From: Hymenopus coronatus | Taxonomy: Eukaryota > Arthropoda > Insecta > Mantodea > Hymenopodidae | Direction of reading: 5' to 3' | Assembly: GCA_030762935.1 (NCBI GenBank) | Contig: CM060899.1 | Span: 63,476,501-63,540,500, forward strand | DNA: 64,000 nucleotides | In this document: positions 1 through 10,802 of the stretch, piece by piece | Layout of the letters: each line of letters starts with the position of its first letter | Position numbering within the stretch: position 1 is the stretch's first letter | Made by a program: the position numbers and the translations under genes | Notes under the pieces: model-generated | Database searches by the model: none | The model's input: the letters and a program-made list of their open reading frames with translations, nothing else | Told to the model about the DNA's origin: nothing

Positions 1-262
1 TGCATCTTTGAAATCCTCTGAATCCATAAAAAGCATGTTTAGAAAAAGCAACGTGCGCGCGCGTGTAGGTGGGTGGGCTGCATAACTCAAAAACAAAATT
101 CCAGGAAATACCGAACTTGATATTTATTATCTCCCAAGGATGCGACACAACGATTTTCAATAAAATTCTCCCTCACTAACCTTTACGTGGAAAAAGTTTC
201 GAAATTTTTTACTTTCATAAACATGGCTCTAACGACTTTGATAAATACCGTATATTAAAGAA
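1..262 (-). mobile_element. R1 copy, partial (cut by window edge)
   Basis: Contains the R1 words for the part between the CA tract and the middle (CAAGGATGCGACAC, CTTTACGTGG, ATGGCTCTAACGA) in reverse sense. It breaks off at 262, where a copy in the opposite sense begins. Confidence 0.8.
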
Positions 263-848
263 ATGAAGTAGAAGGGAACTAAAGGAATGCGCTATGCTAA
301 AGTGACAGTCAAATGTTTTAAAAGCTGTCGTTATGCGAGTGCCATTGCAAATGGCTTCTTTGCTTGGCCAGGAGAACAAACGAAAATCGTAGTTTACAAT
401 TGAAACCAATGACAAGGAATATCTCGAAAACGGTTATCTCCACACACCACAAAAATTAAAACGTATGATTTGTGGGTTTTGACTAGATCTGTATTTTTTA
501 CAGTAAGTTTTTGTCTCTCTATTACGGTTCAGTAGTTAAGCAAAGTTCGGCAAAATTCATTCAGAATAAAGAAGCCTTCCGAGGCTATTCCAAAAAAAAT
601 TCAATATATACATTTTGTCTTGTATATTTGTTAAATATATGAGATATTAATCAAAATCGTTACAGCCATTTTTGAGGAAACCAACATTTTCGAAATTTTT
701 TCTTTGTAAAGGGTAGTTAGGGGTGGGGGATTTTCTTAAAAATCTTCGTGTCGCAACCTTGGAAGATAATTAACGTAAATATCAAGTTTGGTAGGTATTT
801 AATGGGATTTACGTTTTTGAGCTATGCTGCACACACACACACACACAT

Positions 849-882
<34 letters not shown>

Positions 883-1458
883 AAAAACGAAAACCCGTAA
901 AATAACAAACGTGGTATTTAGGTTTAGTATCTTCCAAGAATACGATGCGAAGATTTTCAAGAACACCCCCCACCCTAATTACCCTTTACATGGAACTTTT
1001 TCGAAATTTTTTATTTTCTCAAAAATGGAAATTTTGATTAAAATTTCGTATATTCATGACAAAACGCTTGCCTTGAATTTTCTGGGAATAGCCTCTGAAG
1101 ACTACTTTATTCTGGATAAATTTTACGGAATTTTGTACAACTGCTAAACCGTAAGAGATAGACAAAAACTAACCTAACAGTGAATGTAGAGCTCGTTAAA
1201 ACACACAATTTATGTTATGTGCATTTTGTGAACTCCTGTCCATACAAACAAAGAAACTTCAGTCACAACCAGCTTTTGACCATCACTTTAACCTATGGTG
1301 CTCCCTTATTTCGCTTCAACTTACAAGGAAGCAAGTAATAAGATATTTCTGCTAATTTTTTCTCGATTAGCATTAAGTAAATAGAAGCATGAGCTTTTTA
1401 ACAATAATTGTTGCAGAGTTGTAGAGAAAGTCTGTGGATGAAACACGTCAGACTTTTT
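263..1458. mobile_element. R1 head-to-head palindromic copy
   Basis: 263 to about 828 reads R1 in the + sense up to the CA tract. From about 881 to 1458 the same half is read in the - sense and ends at the R1 5' terminus (ACACGTCAGAC). The two arms are joined by the CA microsatellite, and no 3' hairpin is present. The left arm lacks about its first 110 bp. Confidence 0.75.
828..880. repeat. (CA)n microsatellite
   Basis: CA dinucleotide tract of about 50 bp with one ATG break, at the centre of the palindromic R1 copy. The predicted peptide across it is an artefact. Confidence 0.95.
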
Positions 1459-1831
1459 CAACAATGCACACAGAACAATCTCGCAAATCCTTAACTAATG
1501 AAGTGACGTCATTCAGCATATGTTAACGTTACCTCTATTAATAAAGTCAGTACTTTTCCTAACAGCAGGTTAATCGCTGCATCAACAATTTCAGAGTAAT
1601 GTGTCAAAGATCAAAGTCAGTGCTACGCAATAGCAATTTACTGGTTGGTTCTGACTTGAAAAGTTTGGCAAATTTCGTAATTCGTGACAACATCGATAAC
1701 GTGGCTTGAAAAAACAAACGAAAGACGCACTCAGTTCTCGGGAAGATACAAAGGATCGATCAGTATTTGGGACATTGTGCAAAAAACATTGGTCAAGATG
1801 AATCAAGCAAGAACATTTAATAAAAAAAAAA
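1459..1831. other. spacer, no recognised element
   Basis: Between two R1 copies. I see no gene; ORFs on either strand are short and resemble nothing I know. Confidence 0.5.
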
Positions 1832-2610
1832 TCTGATGTGTTTCATTCACATGACTTTCCCTACATCTCTGCAATAAATTATTGTTAAAAAGCGTATTCT
1901 TCTATTTACTTCATGCTAATTGACAAAAAAAAAGTAGAAATGGTTTTATTACTTGCTTCCTTGTAAGTAGAAGGGAAATATGGGAGTATCACAGATAAAG
2001 TGATAGTCAAATCTCTTAAAAGCTGGTTCCTATGTGATTGAAGCTCCTTTGTTTATATGGCCAGGAGTTGACAAATTCCCATATGAGAAAAGTATAAGTA
2101 TTTTAAAACTGAAACCAATAACAAGGAATATCTCATAAACTTTCAACTCCGCGAGAAAATTTATACAACAAATTGTGTGTTTCAGGGTGATCTACATTTT
2201 TTGTGTAGTAAGTTTCTGTCTATCTCTTAAGGTTTAGCAGTTATGCAAAATTCCATAAAATTCATCCAGAATAAAGTAGTCTTCAGAGGCTATTCCCAGA
2301 AAATTCAAGATATACACTTTATTTGTCAGGTAAATATGTTTAATATACGATGTTTTAATCAAAATCGTTAAAGAGCCATTTTTGAGAAAATCAAAATGTT
2401 CTATAAAAAGTTCCATGCAGGTATTTAACGGTCTTTTCGTTTTTGAGTTATGCTGCCCGCGCGCGCACACACACACCGACATTTTTCTAAAAATGCTTTT
2501 TTTGGATTCAGGTGATCTCAAAACATGTATTTCCGGTGAAATCTCGGTTTCGAAGTTTTGGATGCATTGTCTATACACTATGTACATAATACGTATAGAG
2601 AAAGTAAAAA
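1832..2610 (+). mobile_element. R1 copy, near complete
   Basis: Runs from TCTGATGTGTTTCATTCAC to the hairpin around ACACTATGTACATAATACG and GAGAAAGTAAAAA. It lacks roughly 100 bp between the GTTCCATG word and the CA tract. Confidence 0.85.
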
Positions 2611-3111
2611 GGTTTCCGAAATAGAAAGAGCAGAACAACTAAATGTGTACCCTGTTAATTAGCTCACTGAGAATAAAAGGCTATGGTTATATTTCTTGTT
2701 GCCCATTTTCTTTCAATTTATGTAAACAGAAGTGTAAACCCTGTTTCCTGTCACTGTCTTCAAGGACGAATGAAACTTACAAACTGCAAAATAATTATAG
2801 GACATGAAATTACGAGTTTTTGTCAGAATTCGTCGGTCGTAGCAGTTCGAAACGCCTTGGCTCTTATCATCTGGAATGGATATAACACCAACCACGCTTA
2901 ATTTATTTTAACTGTCGAAAACGACGGAGAAGGATCCTTGAATGTCTGTCACAAACAAATGACTCACGCACATGGGACCAGCTACAACGCGCCATTCTAA
3001 CACGAGGGCTGGTATCTTAGTTAATGTTATCGAATTTTTAAGAATGTTTGGCTTTCGCTCTATCTAGTCACAAGTACGAGCTTGAAGGTTCAAATTACCT
3101 ACAAAAAGTCT
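2611..3111. other. spacer, no recognised element
   Basis: About 500 bp of non-R1 sequence with short ORFs on both strands; no family recognised. It could be unique DNA or an old repeat. Confidence 0.5.
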
Positions 3112-3353
3112 GAAGCATTGCTCATATGACTTTCTCTACCTTTTTGCAACAAATTATTCTTACATAAGCTTAACCTTACATCTAGTTCGTGCAAATCGGA
3201 ATAAACATTAGCAGAAATTGTATTATATATTTCCTTGTGGGCACAGAATGAATAAGGAAATACATTAAGCTAAAGCAATAAACACATCGTTTAAAAGTGG
3301 TCACCAGTGTTTTCACATTGAAATTAGGTTCTGTTTGCATGTCAGGAGTAAAC
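3112..3353 (+). mobile_element. R1 5' fragment
   Basis: The first 240 bp of an R1 copy (CATATGACTTTCTCTACC, then the TTAGCAGAAA word), stopped by the next R1 5' end at 3357. Confidence 0.7.
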
Positions 3354-3356
3354 AAA

Positions 3357-4668
3357 TCTGATGTGTTACACTCAAATGACTTTCTCTATCTGTTCTACAA
3401 ACAAACTTCTTACAAAAGATTATTCTTCTTTCTACTCCATGCTAGTTGAGATAAATATTAGCAGAAATTTCTAATTACTTAGTTCCTTATAAGTAAATAG
3501 GAACTAAAGGAATACATTAGGCTATAACGATAGTCAAATGTTTTAAAAGCTGTCGTTATGCGATTGTCATTGCAAAACGCTTCTTTGCTTGGCCAGGAGT
3601 GGAGCAAAAGAAAACCGGACACTTCCTGTCTTAGAAAAGTATACGTACTTTACAATTGAAACCAATAACAAGCAATATTTCAAAAACGGTGAACACATAA
3701 TAAATGAATATAGCATAGATTGTGTGGATTTTAACGAGCTCTACGTTACTTGTGTGATAAGTTTTTGACCATCTCTTCCAGTTTAGAATTTACGCAAAAT
3801 TCTGTAAAATTCGTCCAGAATAAAGTAGTCTTCAGAGGCTAGTCCCAGAAAATTCAAGATATACGTTTTGTCAGGTAAGTATCATTAATATACGATATTT
3901 TAATCAAAATCGTTAAGAGCCATTTTTGAGAAAATCAAAATTTTCGAAAAATGTGCCATGTAAACAGTTGTCTGGGGTGGGAAGATTTTTCTCAAATTCT
4001 TCGTGTCGCTTCCCTGAGAGATACTAAACAAGTTTGGTATTTTACCGATTTTTCGTTTTTGAGTTAACGTGTTCACAGAAACACAGACAAACAGAGACAC
4101 ACACACACACAGACCTTTTTTGATTTTCTTAAAAATGGCTCTAAAAATTTTGATTAAAATATCGTATATTAAAGACATTTACTTGACAAATAAAATGTAT
4201 ATTTTTAATTTTCTGGGAATAGCCTCTTAAGACTACTTTATTTTGGATTAATTTTACAGAATTTTGCATAACTGCTAAACCGTAAGAGATGGACAAAAAC
4301 GTACCACACAAAAAAATGTAGAGCACGTTAAAACACACAATATACATTTTTTTTCGTGGAGTTGATCGGTTTCGAGATATATCTTTTTATTGGTTTCAGC
4401 TTTGAAAAACATGCTTTTCTCGTACAGGAATTTGTCAACTCCTGTCCATACAAGCAAAGGAACTTCAGTCACATAGCAACCAACTTTTGACTATCACTTT
4501 AACCTATGGTACTCCCTTATTTCACTTCTACTTACAAGGAAGCAGGTAATAAAGACTATTTCTGCTAGTTTGTTCTCGATTAGCATGAAGTAAATAGAAG
4601 CATAAGCTTTTTAACAATAATTTGTTACAGACATGTAGAGACAGTCATGTGAATGGAACACATCACAT
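3357..4668. mobile_element. R1 head-to-head palindromic copy
   Basis: The + half runs from TCTGATGTGTTACACTC at 3357 through a CA tract near 4100. Just past it the sequence switches to the - half (from about 4121, ATGGCTCTAAAAATTTTG) and ends at ATGGAACACATCACA near 4668. Both ends are thus R1 5' ends and there is no 3' hairpin. Confidence 0.8.
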
Positions 4669-4717
4669 TTTTTTTGTGAACATAAGCTGTCACTAAGCAA
4701 TTGCCAATGAAATTCGG

Positions 4718-5005
4718 TTCGACCTCCGTGGTCTAGGGGTAACATGCTAGCCTGTAGCTCCTAAGGTCGTAGGTACAAACCTGGCGGAGGGAAAATGGAA
4801 TTTTTTTCGGGCGTACTAAATCCTTAACATGGCTTCTTTCGGAAGGGAAGTAAAGCCGGTGGTCCCGTGTCGTAGATTTACGGAGCGTGAAAGAATCTCA
4901 AACCTGATAAAGTGGCCTTCAAGCAACATTTAGCGGTCTTTCACACCCAATATAGCATGGGACGCTGAGAACCACAGTAGTTAAAGAGTGCTCATAAATA
5001 ACATA
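4718..5005 (+). mobile_element. SINE-B copy (tRNA-like head)
   Basis: The tRNA-like head has an A-box-like GTGGTCTAGGGGTAACATGC and a B-box-like GGTACAAACC. The body has the conserved CTTTCGGAAGGGAAGTAAAG and GCGGTCTTTCAC, and a tail GAGAACCACAGTAGTTAAAG then ATAAATAA. It is one of six family members in the window. Confidence 0.8.
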
Positions 5006-5511
5006 ACTCAAATATTTAAACTTCTGTTCTCTTTCTGTGACCAGGAGTAAAACAAATGAGACAAGTTAAGCACTTTAAAATTGAAACCAATTAACAGCGA
5101 ATATCTCGAAAATGGTTCACACTACAAATAAAAACCCTATATGCCATAAATTGTGTTTCAATATATATATATATATTTTTTTTTTTGGGGTGGTAAGCCT
5201 TTTCTTGCGGTTTACCAGATGTGCCAAGTCATCCAGAATGAAGAGAACTTCAGAGCTTATTCCAAAAAATTCAGGATAATATTTTATTTGCCAAGTAAAT
5301 ATCTTTAATATGCATTTTAACCACATTTGTTAAGAGTCATTTTTAGAATGTCTGAAATTTCGAAAAATATTCCATGTAAAGGGTAGTTGGGGGCAGGATT
5401 CTGCTGAAAATATTTGTGTCACATCCTTGCGGATACTGAGCTTAAATTCAAAATTTGGTATTTAACAGTATTTTCATGTTTGAGTTACGCTCTCCACAGA
5501 TGCCCACACAT

Positions 5512-5721
5512 GGACGGCCGCACCGTGGCCGAGTGGTTAGACCACTAGCTTCTCACCTAGACGGTCCGGGTTCGATCCCAAGTGGTGGACAAAACGGCAC
5601 CCGGTTCTCCGGTTTCCCCCGCCATCACAATCCACCAGTGTTCCATCTTCATTCCATTATCAGTGTCATCGCCTGCGGTGCCACATGTAGTAAAAGCGGG
5701 CGTTAAACACTACAAAAATAA
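5512..5721 (+). mobile_element. SINE-A copy (tRNA-like head)
   Basis: The head has A box GTGGCCGAGTGGTTAGACC and B box GGTTCGATCCC. The tail has GCCTGCGGTGCCACATG and AAAAGCGGGCGTTAAACACT followed by A's. The acceptor stem does not close, so this is a SINE and not a tRNA gene. It sits in the CA region of an R1 copy. Confidence 0.85.
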
Positions 5722-6009
5722 CACAAGAACTCTTTTCTAAAAATTCTTTTTTTTTTTTCCTTCCCCTAAATCAGGGGTCCTGAAAACATGCATTTTCGAT
5801 GAAATCTTGGTATCGAATTTTTGGATGGAATGCAATATCTTCTCTACCTTTGTATATTGTACAGATGTGCTAGTGAAAGTAAACAATTTTGATTTAATGC
5901 TAGAATTTTGACAAATAACCAAAATATCACTATTATTGAGCATAATGACATATACATTTCAATAGCTTAGTTTGTATATTGTGGATTTTCCAAAGTTTGC
6001 AGACACATT

Positions 6010-6510
6010 CCCTTAAGTTCAATATCTTCCAAGGATTTGACACAGACGTTCAAGAAACTCCCCCCTTCCCAACTACTCTCTATAAGGACCCTGTTTTTTA
6101 ATGCTTTTATTTAATCAAATATGGCTAACAGTTTTTATTAAAACATCATATATTAGAGACAATGACCTGACAAATAAAATGTGCATATCATGAATTTTCT
6201 GGGAATAGACTTTGAAATTCTCTTCATTTGGAAAGTATTCTGTATAATCTTGTATTAACTGATGTAACTAAGCAAATGAGGATAAATGCACTACACAAAA
6301 ACTTTATATCTCTTTAAAATGCATGTCAACAAAGAATATCTCAGAAATGGTTAACACCACAACAAATCTTATTTGTCATAAATGATGTGCTTTAACAAGA
6401 TTTAAATTCTTTGTGTAGTAAACTTTTCCACTTCTTTTATGGTTTAACAAAAGACATAAATAAAATAATACACAAGTCATTCAGAACGAGGACTTCACAA
6501 GATATTTCCA
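6010..6510. mobile_element. R1 rearranged fragments
   Basis: About 6021-6325 reads R1 in the - sense (TTTTCTGGGAATAGA, GTAACTAAGCAAATG). About 6330-6505 reads the matching middle part in the + sense. This looks like a broken inverted arrangement beside the next complete copy. Confidence 0.6.
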
Positions 6511-6514
6511 AAAA

Positions 6515-7354
6515 TCTGATGTGTTCCATTCACATGACTTTCTCTATCTCTCTGTAACAAATTATTGTTAATAAGCTTATCTTTTATTTATTTCATGTTA
6601 ATCGAGGAAAATTGGCAGAAATAGTCTTATTCCTTGCTTTATTGTAAGTAGAAGCGAAATAAGGGAGTACCATAGGTTAAAGTGACAGCCAAAAGCTGGT
6701 TGCTATGTGACTGATGTTCCTTGGTTTGTGTGGACAGGAGTTGACAAATTCCTGTATGAGAAAAGTATAAGTTTTTCAAAGCTGAAACTAAGAAAAAGGA
6801 ATATCTCAAAAACGATCAACTCCACGAAAAAAATGTATGTAACATAAATTGTGTATTTTAACGTGCTCTACATTTTTTGTGTGTTAAGTTTTTGTCCATC
6901 TCTTATGGTTTAGTAGTTATGCAAAATTCATCCAGAATAAAGTAGTCTTCAGAAGCTATTCCCAGAAAATTCAAAATATACATTTTATTTGTCAGGTAAA
7001 TATCTTTAATATATGATATTTTAATCAAAATCGTTAGCCATTTTTTAGAAAATCAAAATTTTCGAAAGAAGTTCCATGTAAAGGGTAGTTTGTGGAGGGG
7101 GGATTTTTCTCAAAATCTTTGTGTCGCATCCCTGGAAGATACTAAACTTAGATACCAAGTTTGGTATTTTGCCGACTTTTCATTTTTGAGTTTTCGTGTT
7201 CACAGACACACTGACCTTTTTGTGAAAATTATTTTTTTAGCTAAAGGGGACCCTAAAACACATATTTTCGGTGAAATCACGGTATCGAATATTTTGGTGG
7301 AGTGCAATACTTTCTCTATTCACTACGTACATAGTGCGTATAGAGAAAGTTAAA
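6515..7354 (+). mobile_element. R1 copy, near complete
   Basis: From TCTGATGTGTTCCATTCAC to the hairpin CACTACGTACATAGTG and GAGAAAGTTAAAA. The CA tract is almost absent (CACAGACACACTGACC). Confidence 0.88.
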
Positions 7355-7423
7355 AGTTAAGTTTTTCAAAGCTGAAACCGAAAACAAGGAATATCTCAAA
7401 AACAATCAACTCAATGAAAAAAA

Positions 7424-8018
7424 TCTGATGTGTACCACTCACATGACTTTCTCTATATCCCTGCAACAAATTATTCTTAAAAAGCTTATACTTCCATTTA
7501 CTTTATGCTAATCAAAAAAAAAAAAAAAAAATTAGCAGAAATAGTCTTATTACTTGCTTCCTTGTAATTAGAAGCGCAATAAGGGACTACCATAGGTTAA
7601 AGTGATAGTCGAAAGCTGGTTGCTATGTCAATGAAGTTCCTTTGTTTATATGGATAGGAGTTGACAAGTTCTTGTATGAGAAAAGTATACGTTTTTCATA
7701 GCAGAAAACCAAAAATAAAGAATGTCTCATAAACGATGAACTCCTCAAAAAAATGTACTCTTCAGAGGCTATTCCCAGAAAATTCAAGATAAACATTTTA
7801 TTTGTCAGGTAAATATCTTTAATATACGAAATTTTAGTCAAAATCGTTAGAGCCATTTTTGAGAAAATCAAAATTTTCGAAAAAAGTTCCATATAAAGGG
7901 TAGTTGGGGGTGGGGGGATTTTTCTCAAAATCTTCGTGTCGCATCCCTGGAAGATACTAAACTTAAATACCAAGTTTGGTATTTTACCTACTTTTCGTTT
8001 TTGAGTTATCGTGTTCAC

Positions 8019-8059
<41 letters not shown>

Positions 8060-8200
8060 CCTTTTTCCGAAAATGCTTTTTTTAGATATAGGGGACCCTA
8101 TAACATATATTTCTGGTGAAATCTCGGTATCGAATTTTTTGGTGGAGTGCAATACATTTTCTATACACTATGTAAATAGTGCCTATAGAGAAAGTAAAAA
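7424..8200 (+). mobile_element. R1 copy, complete, nested in R1 (type copy)
   Basis: A 777-bp insertion whose ends are set by the host copy: TCTGATGTGTACCACTCAC at the 5' end and TATAGAGAAAGTAAAAA at the 3' end. The inner ACTTTCTCTA is the inverse of the 3' AGAGAAAGT. There is a CA tract at 8019-8056 and a hairpin CACTATGTAAATAGTG at 8167-8182. It codes for nothing recognisable. Confidence 0.92.
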
Positions 8201-8574
8201 TGTATACAACATAAATTGTATGTTTTAATGTGCCCTACATTTTTTGTGCTGCAAGTTTTTGTCCATCTCTTACAGTTTAGCAGTTATGGAAAATTCTGTA
8301 AAATTCACCCAGAATAAAGTAGTCTGCAGAAGCTATTCCCAGAAAATTCAAGATATTCATTTGATTTGTCAAGTAAATATCTTTAATATGTGATATTTTA
8401 ATCAAAATCGTTAGAGCCATGTTTGAGAAAATCAACATTTTCGAAAAAAAATACCATGTAACGGGTAGTTTGGGGTGGGGGTATTGTTCTCAAAATTTTC
8501 GTGTCACATCCCTGGAAGATACTTAACTTAAATACCAAGTGTGGTATTTTACCGACTTTTCGTTTTGAAGTTAT

Positions 8575-8575
8575 C

Positions 8576-8666
<91 letters not shown>

Positions 8667-8692
8667 CCTCTCTCTCTCCCTCTCCCTCTCTC
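8575..8692. repeat. (CT)n microsatellite
   Basis: About 118 bp of almost pure CT, in the place where other R1 copies carry CA. It gives artefact R/E and L/S peptides. Confidence 0.97.
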
Positions 8693-8834
8693 ACCTTTTT
8701 TCTGAAAATACTTTTTTGGATACAGGGGGCCCTAAAACATACATTTCCAGTGAAATCTCGGTATAGAATTTTTTGTTGGAGTGCAATAGCTTCTCTATAC
8801 AGTATGTGCACAGTACATGTAGAGAAAGTAAAAA

Positions 8835-9972
8835 TTCATGATACACATTTTATTTATCATGCAATTATCTTAAATATTTGGTATTTTAATCATAGGCAAT
8901 TGTTATGAGCCATATTTGAAAATATCAAAAACATATTGAAAACTTTTCCACAAGGAGGGTACTTTTGGGTGGGTGATTATCTTGAAAATATTCTTTTTAC
9001 ATCCTTAAAATGTGCTGAGCTTTATACCAAAATTAGTATTAACCAACTATTCATATTCTTACTTTCTCTATCATGCACAATGTACAAAATATGTAGAGAA
9101 GCTAATGTATCAGTCCCAAAAATGCAATACCCAGATTTCACTTGATTTACATGTTTTAAAGTCCCCTGAATCCAAAAAAGCATTTATAGAAAAAGGATTT
9201 GTGTGCGTGTGTTGTATAACTCAAAAACTAAAAGAAAGTAAAATACCAAATTTGACGCTTAATTTATTTCAACAGCTCCCAAGAATGGAACCCCAAACTA
9301 ACTATACATGAAACTTTCTTTAATTTTTATTTTCTTAAAAATGGCTCTTAAAATTTTTTATTAAACAATCATATGTTGTTTAAAATATTTTTATTTCAAA
9401 TAAAATGTTTATCTTGAACTGTGTGGAAATAGCCTCAGATGTCATGTTCATTATGGATGAATTTTGCATTACTAGTAAATCATAAAAGATTGACAAAATC
9501 TTGCTATACATTTACAAAAACTAGATCTTGTTAAAACAATAAGTTAACTACTTCCGAGATATTCTTTTTTGAAATATTTAAAACTTTTCTCAATGGAAAG
9601 TTGTCATTCATTTTTCTTTTCTTTTACTGCTGGCCAAGCAAGAAAACCTAATTTTAATCACATAGCAACCTACTTTTAAAACATTTGACTATCACTTTAG
9701 CCTAATGTGGTCCCTTATTTAGCTTCTACTTACAAGAAACTAAATAATAAGACTATTTCTGTAAATGTTTATCTCTATTAGCATGAAGTGAATAGAACAG
9801 TAGGCTTCTGTAAGAATACCTTGTTGAAGATTTGGTAGAGAAAATCATGTGAATGGAGTATATCACATTTTTGAGTTCTACTGCCCACAGACACCTCACC
9901 ACAAAAATACACCTTTTTTTCTAAAAATGCCTTTATACATGTATTTCCAGTGAAACGTCCATACCATTTTTT
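8835..9972 (+). mobile_element. R1 host copy interrupted by an inverted R1
   Basis: 8835-9056 (CATTTTATTTATCATG to ACCAACTATTCATA) continues at 9871-9972 (TTGAGTTCTACTGCCCACAG to CCAGTGAAAC) in R1 order. The gap holds a copy in the - sense. The 3' hairpin is missing, cut by the next copy. Confidence 0.75.
9057..9870 (-). mobile_element. R1 copy, complete, nested in R1
   Basis: Reads from the hairpin end (ACTTTCTCTATCATGCAC) to the 5' end (GAATGGAGTATATCACAT). It lies in the T run of the host word TTCATTTTTGAGTT. Confidence 0.8.
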
Positions 9973-10802
9973 GTTTACTTTCTCTACATGTACTATCTAC
10001 ATAGTGTATAGAGAAGGTATTGTATTGCACGCAAAAATTTGATACTGAAATTTCACTGGAAATACATGTTTTGGGATCCCCTGAAATCAAAAATAAGCAT
10101 TTCGTGAAAAATGTCCATCCCTCTATCTGTGTGTGTGTGCATGTTAGTAGCATATCTCAAAATTGAAAAGTCTTTTAAATAAGAATATCCACCTATCCCC
10201 AATTACCCTTTACATGGAAATATTTTCGAAAATTTTGACTTTCTCAAAAATGGCTGTTAACAATTTTGATTAAAATCCCATACATTAAAGATATTTACAT
10301 CCCAAATAAAATGATTTTTTGAATTTTCTGGGAATAGCCTCTGAAGATCTCTTTATTCTGGATGAAATTTGCCAAATGTTGTTTAACTGCTTAACTGTAA
10401 GAGATAAACAAAAACTTACTACACAAAAACTGCAGATCTCGTTATAACACAGAATTTCTGACCTTACATTTTTGTTGTGGAGGTAGCCGTTTCCAAGATA
10501 TCCCTTGTTATTGGTTTCAATTGTGAAGTACTTATACTTTTCTCAGACAGAAAGTGTCCATTTTTCTTTTGTTCTAACCCTGGCTAAGCAAAGAAGCAAT
10601 TTGCAATGACAATCGCATAACGTCAGCTTTTAAATCTTTTGACTATCACTTTAGCTTAGCACATTTCCTTAGTTCCCTTCCACTTATAAGGAACTAAGTA
10701 ATAAGAACATTCTGCTAATGTTTATCTTGATTAGAATTGTGTAGAAAGAAGAATAACTTATTTGTAGAGCAGCTAAAGAACATCATGTGAGTGTTACATC
10801 TA
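9973..10802 (-). mobile_element. R1 copy, near complete
   Basis: Starts at ACTTTCTCTACATGTACTAT (hairpin end), with GTGTGTGTGCATG at the CA position (10130-10142), and ends at CATCATGTGAGTGTTACATC. Confidence 0.85.

Larger units (their letters stand above)
4669..5893 (+). mobile_element. R1 copy split by two SINEs
   Basis: R1 words run 4690-4717, 5006-5511 and 5722-5893 in one sense. A SINE-B lies at 4718-5005 and a SINE-A at 5512-5721 within the CA region. The hairpin end is degenerate (TGTATATTGTACAGATGTGC) and ends GTGAAAGTAAA. Confidence 0.75.
7355..8834 (+). mobile_element. R1 host copy interrupted by another R1
   Basis: 7355-7423 (AAGTTTTTCAAAGCTGAAAC to CAATGAAAAAAA) continues at 8201 (TGTATACAACATAAATTG) to the 3' end at 8834. 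The two parts join to the normal R1 order with nothing lost. A (CT)n tract stands where others have CA. Confidence 0.85.

Noticed and set aside
5515..5590. tRNA-like sequence with good A and B boxes (also 46977, 56031, 46680-46740)
   Set aside because: The acceptor stems do not pair and each continues into a shared SINE body and tail; these are SINE heads and not tRNA genes.
7623..8054. ORF of 143 residues (and similar ones at 2234, 3900, 8398, 30226, 32549, 63357)
   Set aside because: These peptides recur wherever R1 recurs, in both senses and with shifts, and include CA-tract artefacts (CVCVCV). They are readings of the repeat, not proteins.
8501..8908. ORFs with long Ser-Leu or Arg-Glu runs on both strands
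   Set aside because: They only translate the (CT)n microsatellite inside an R1 copy.
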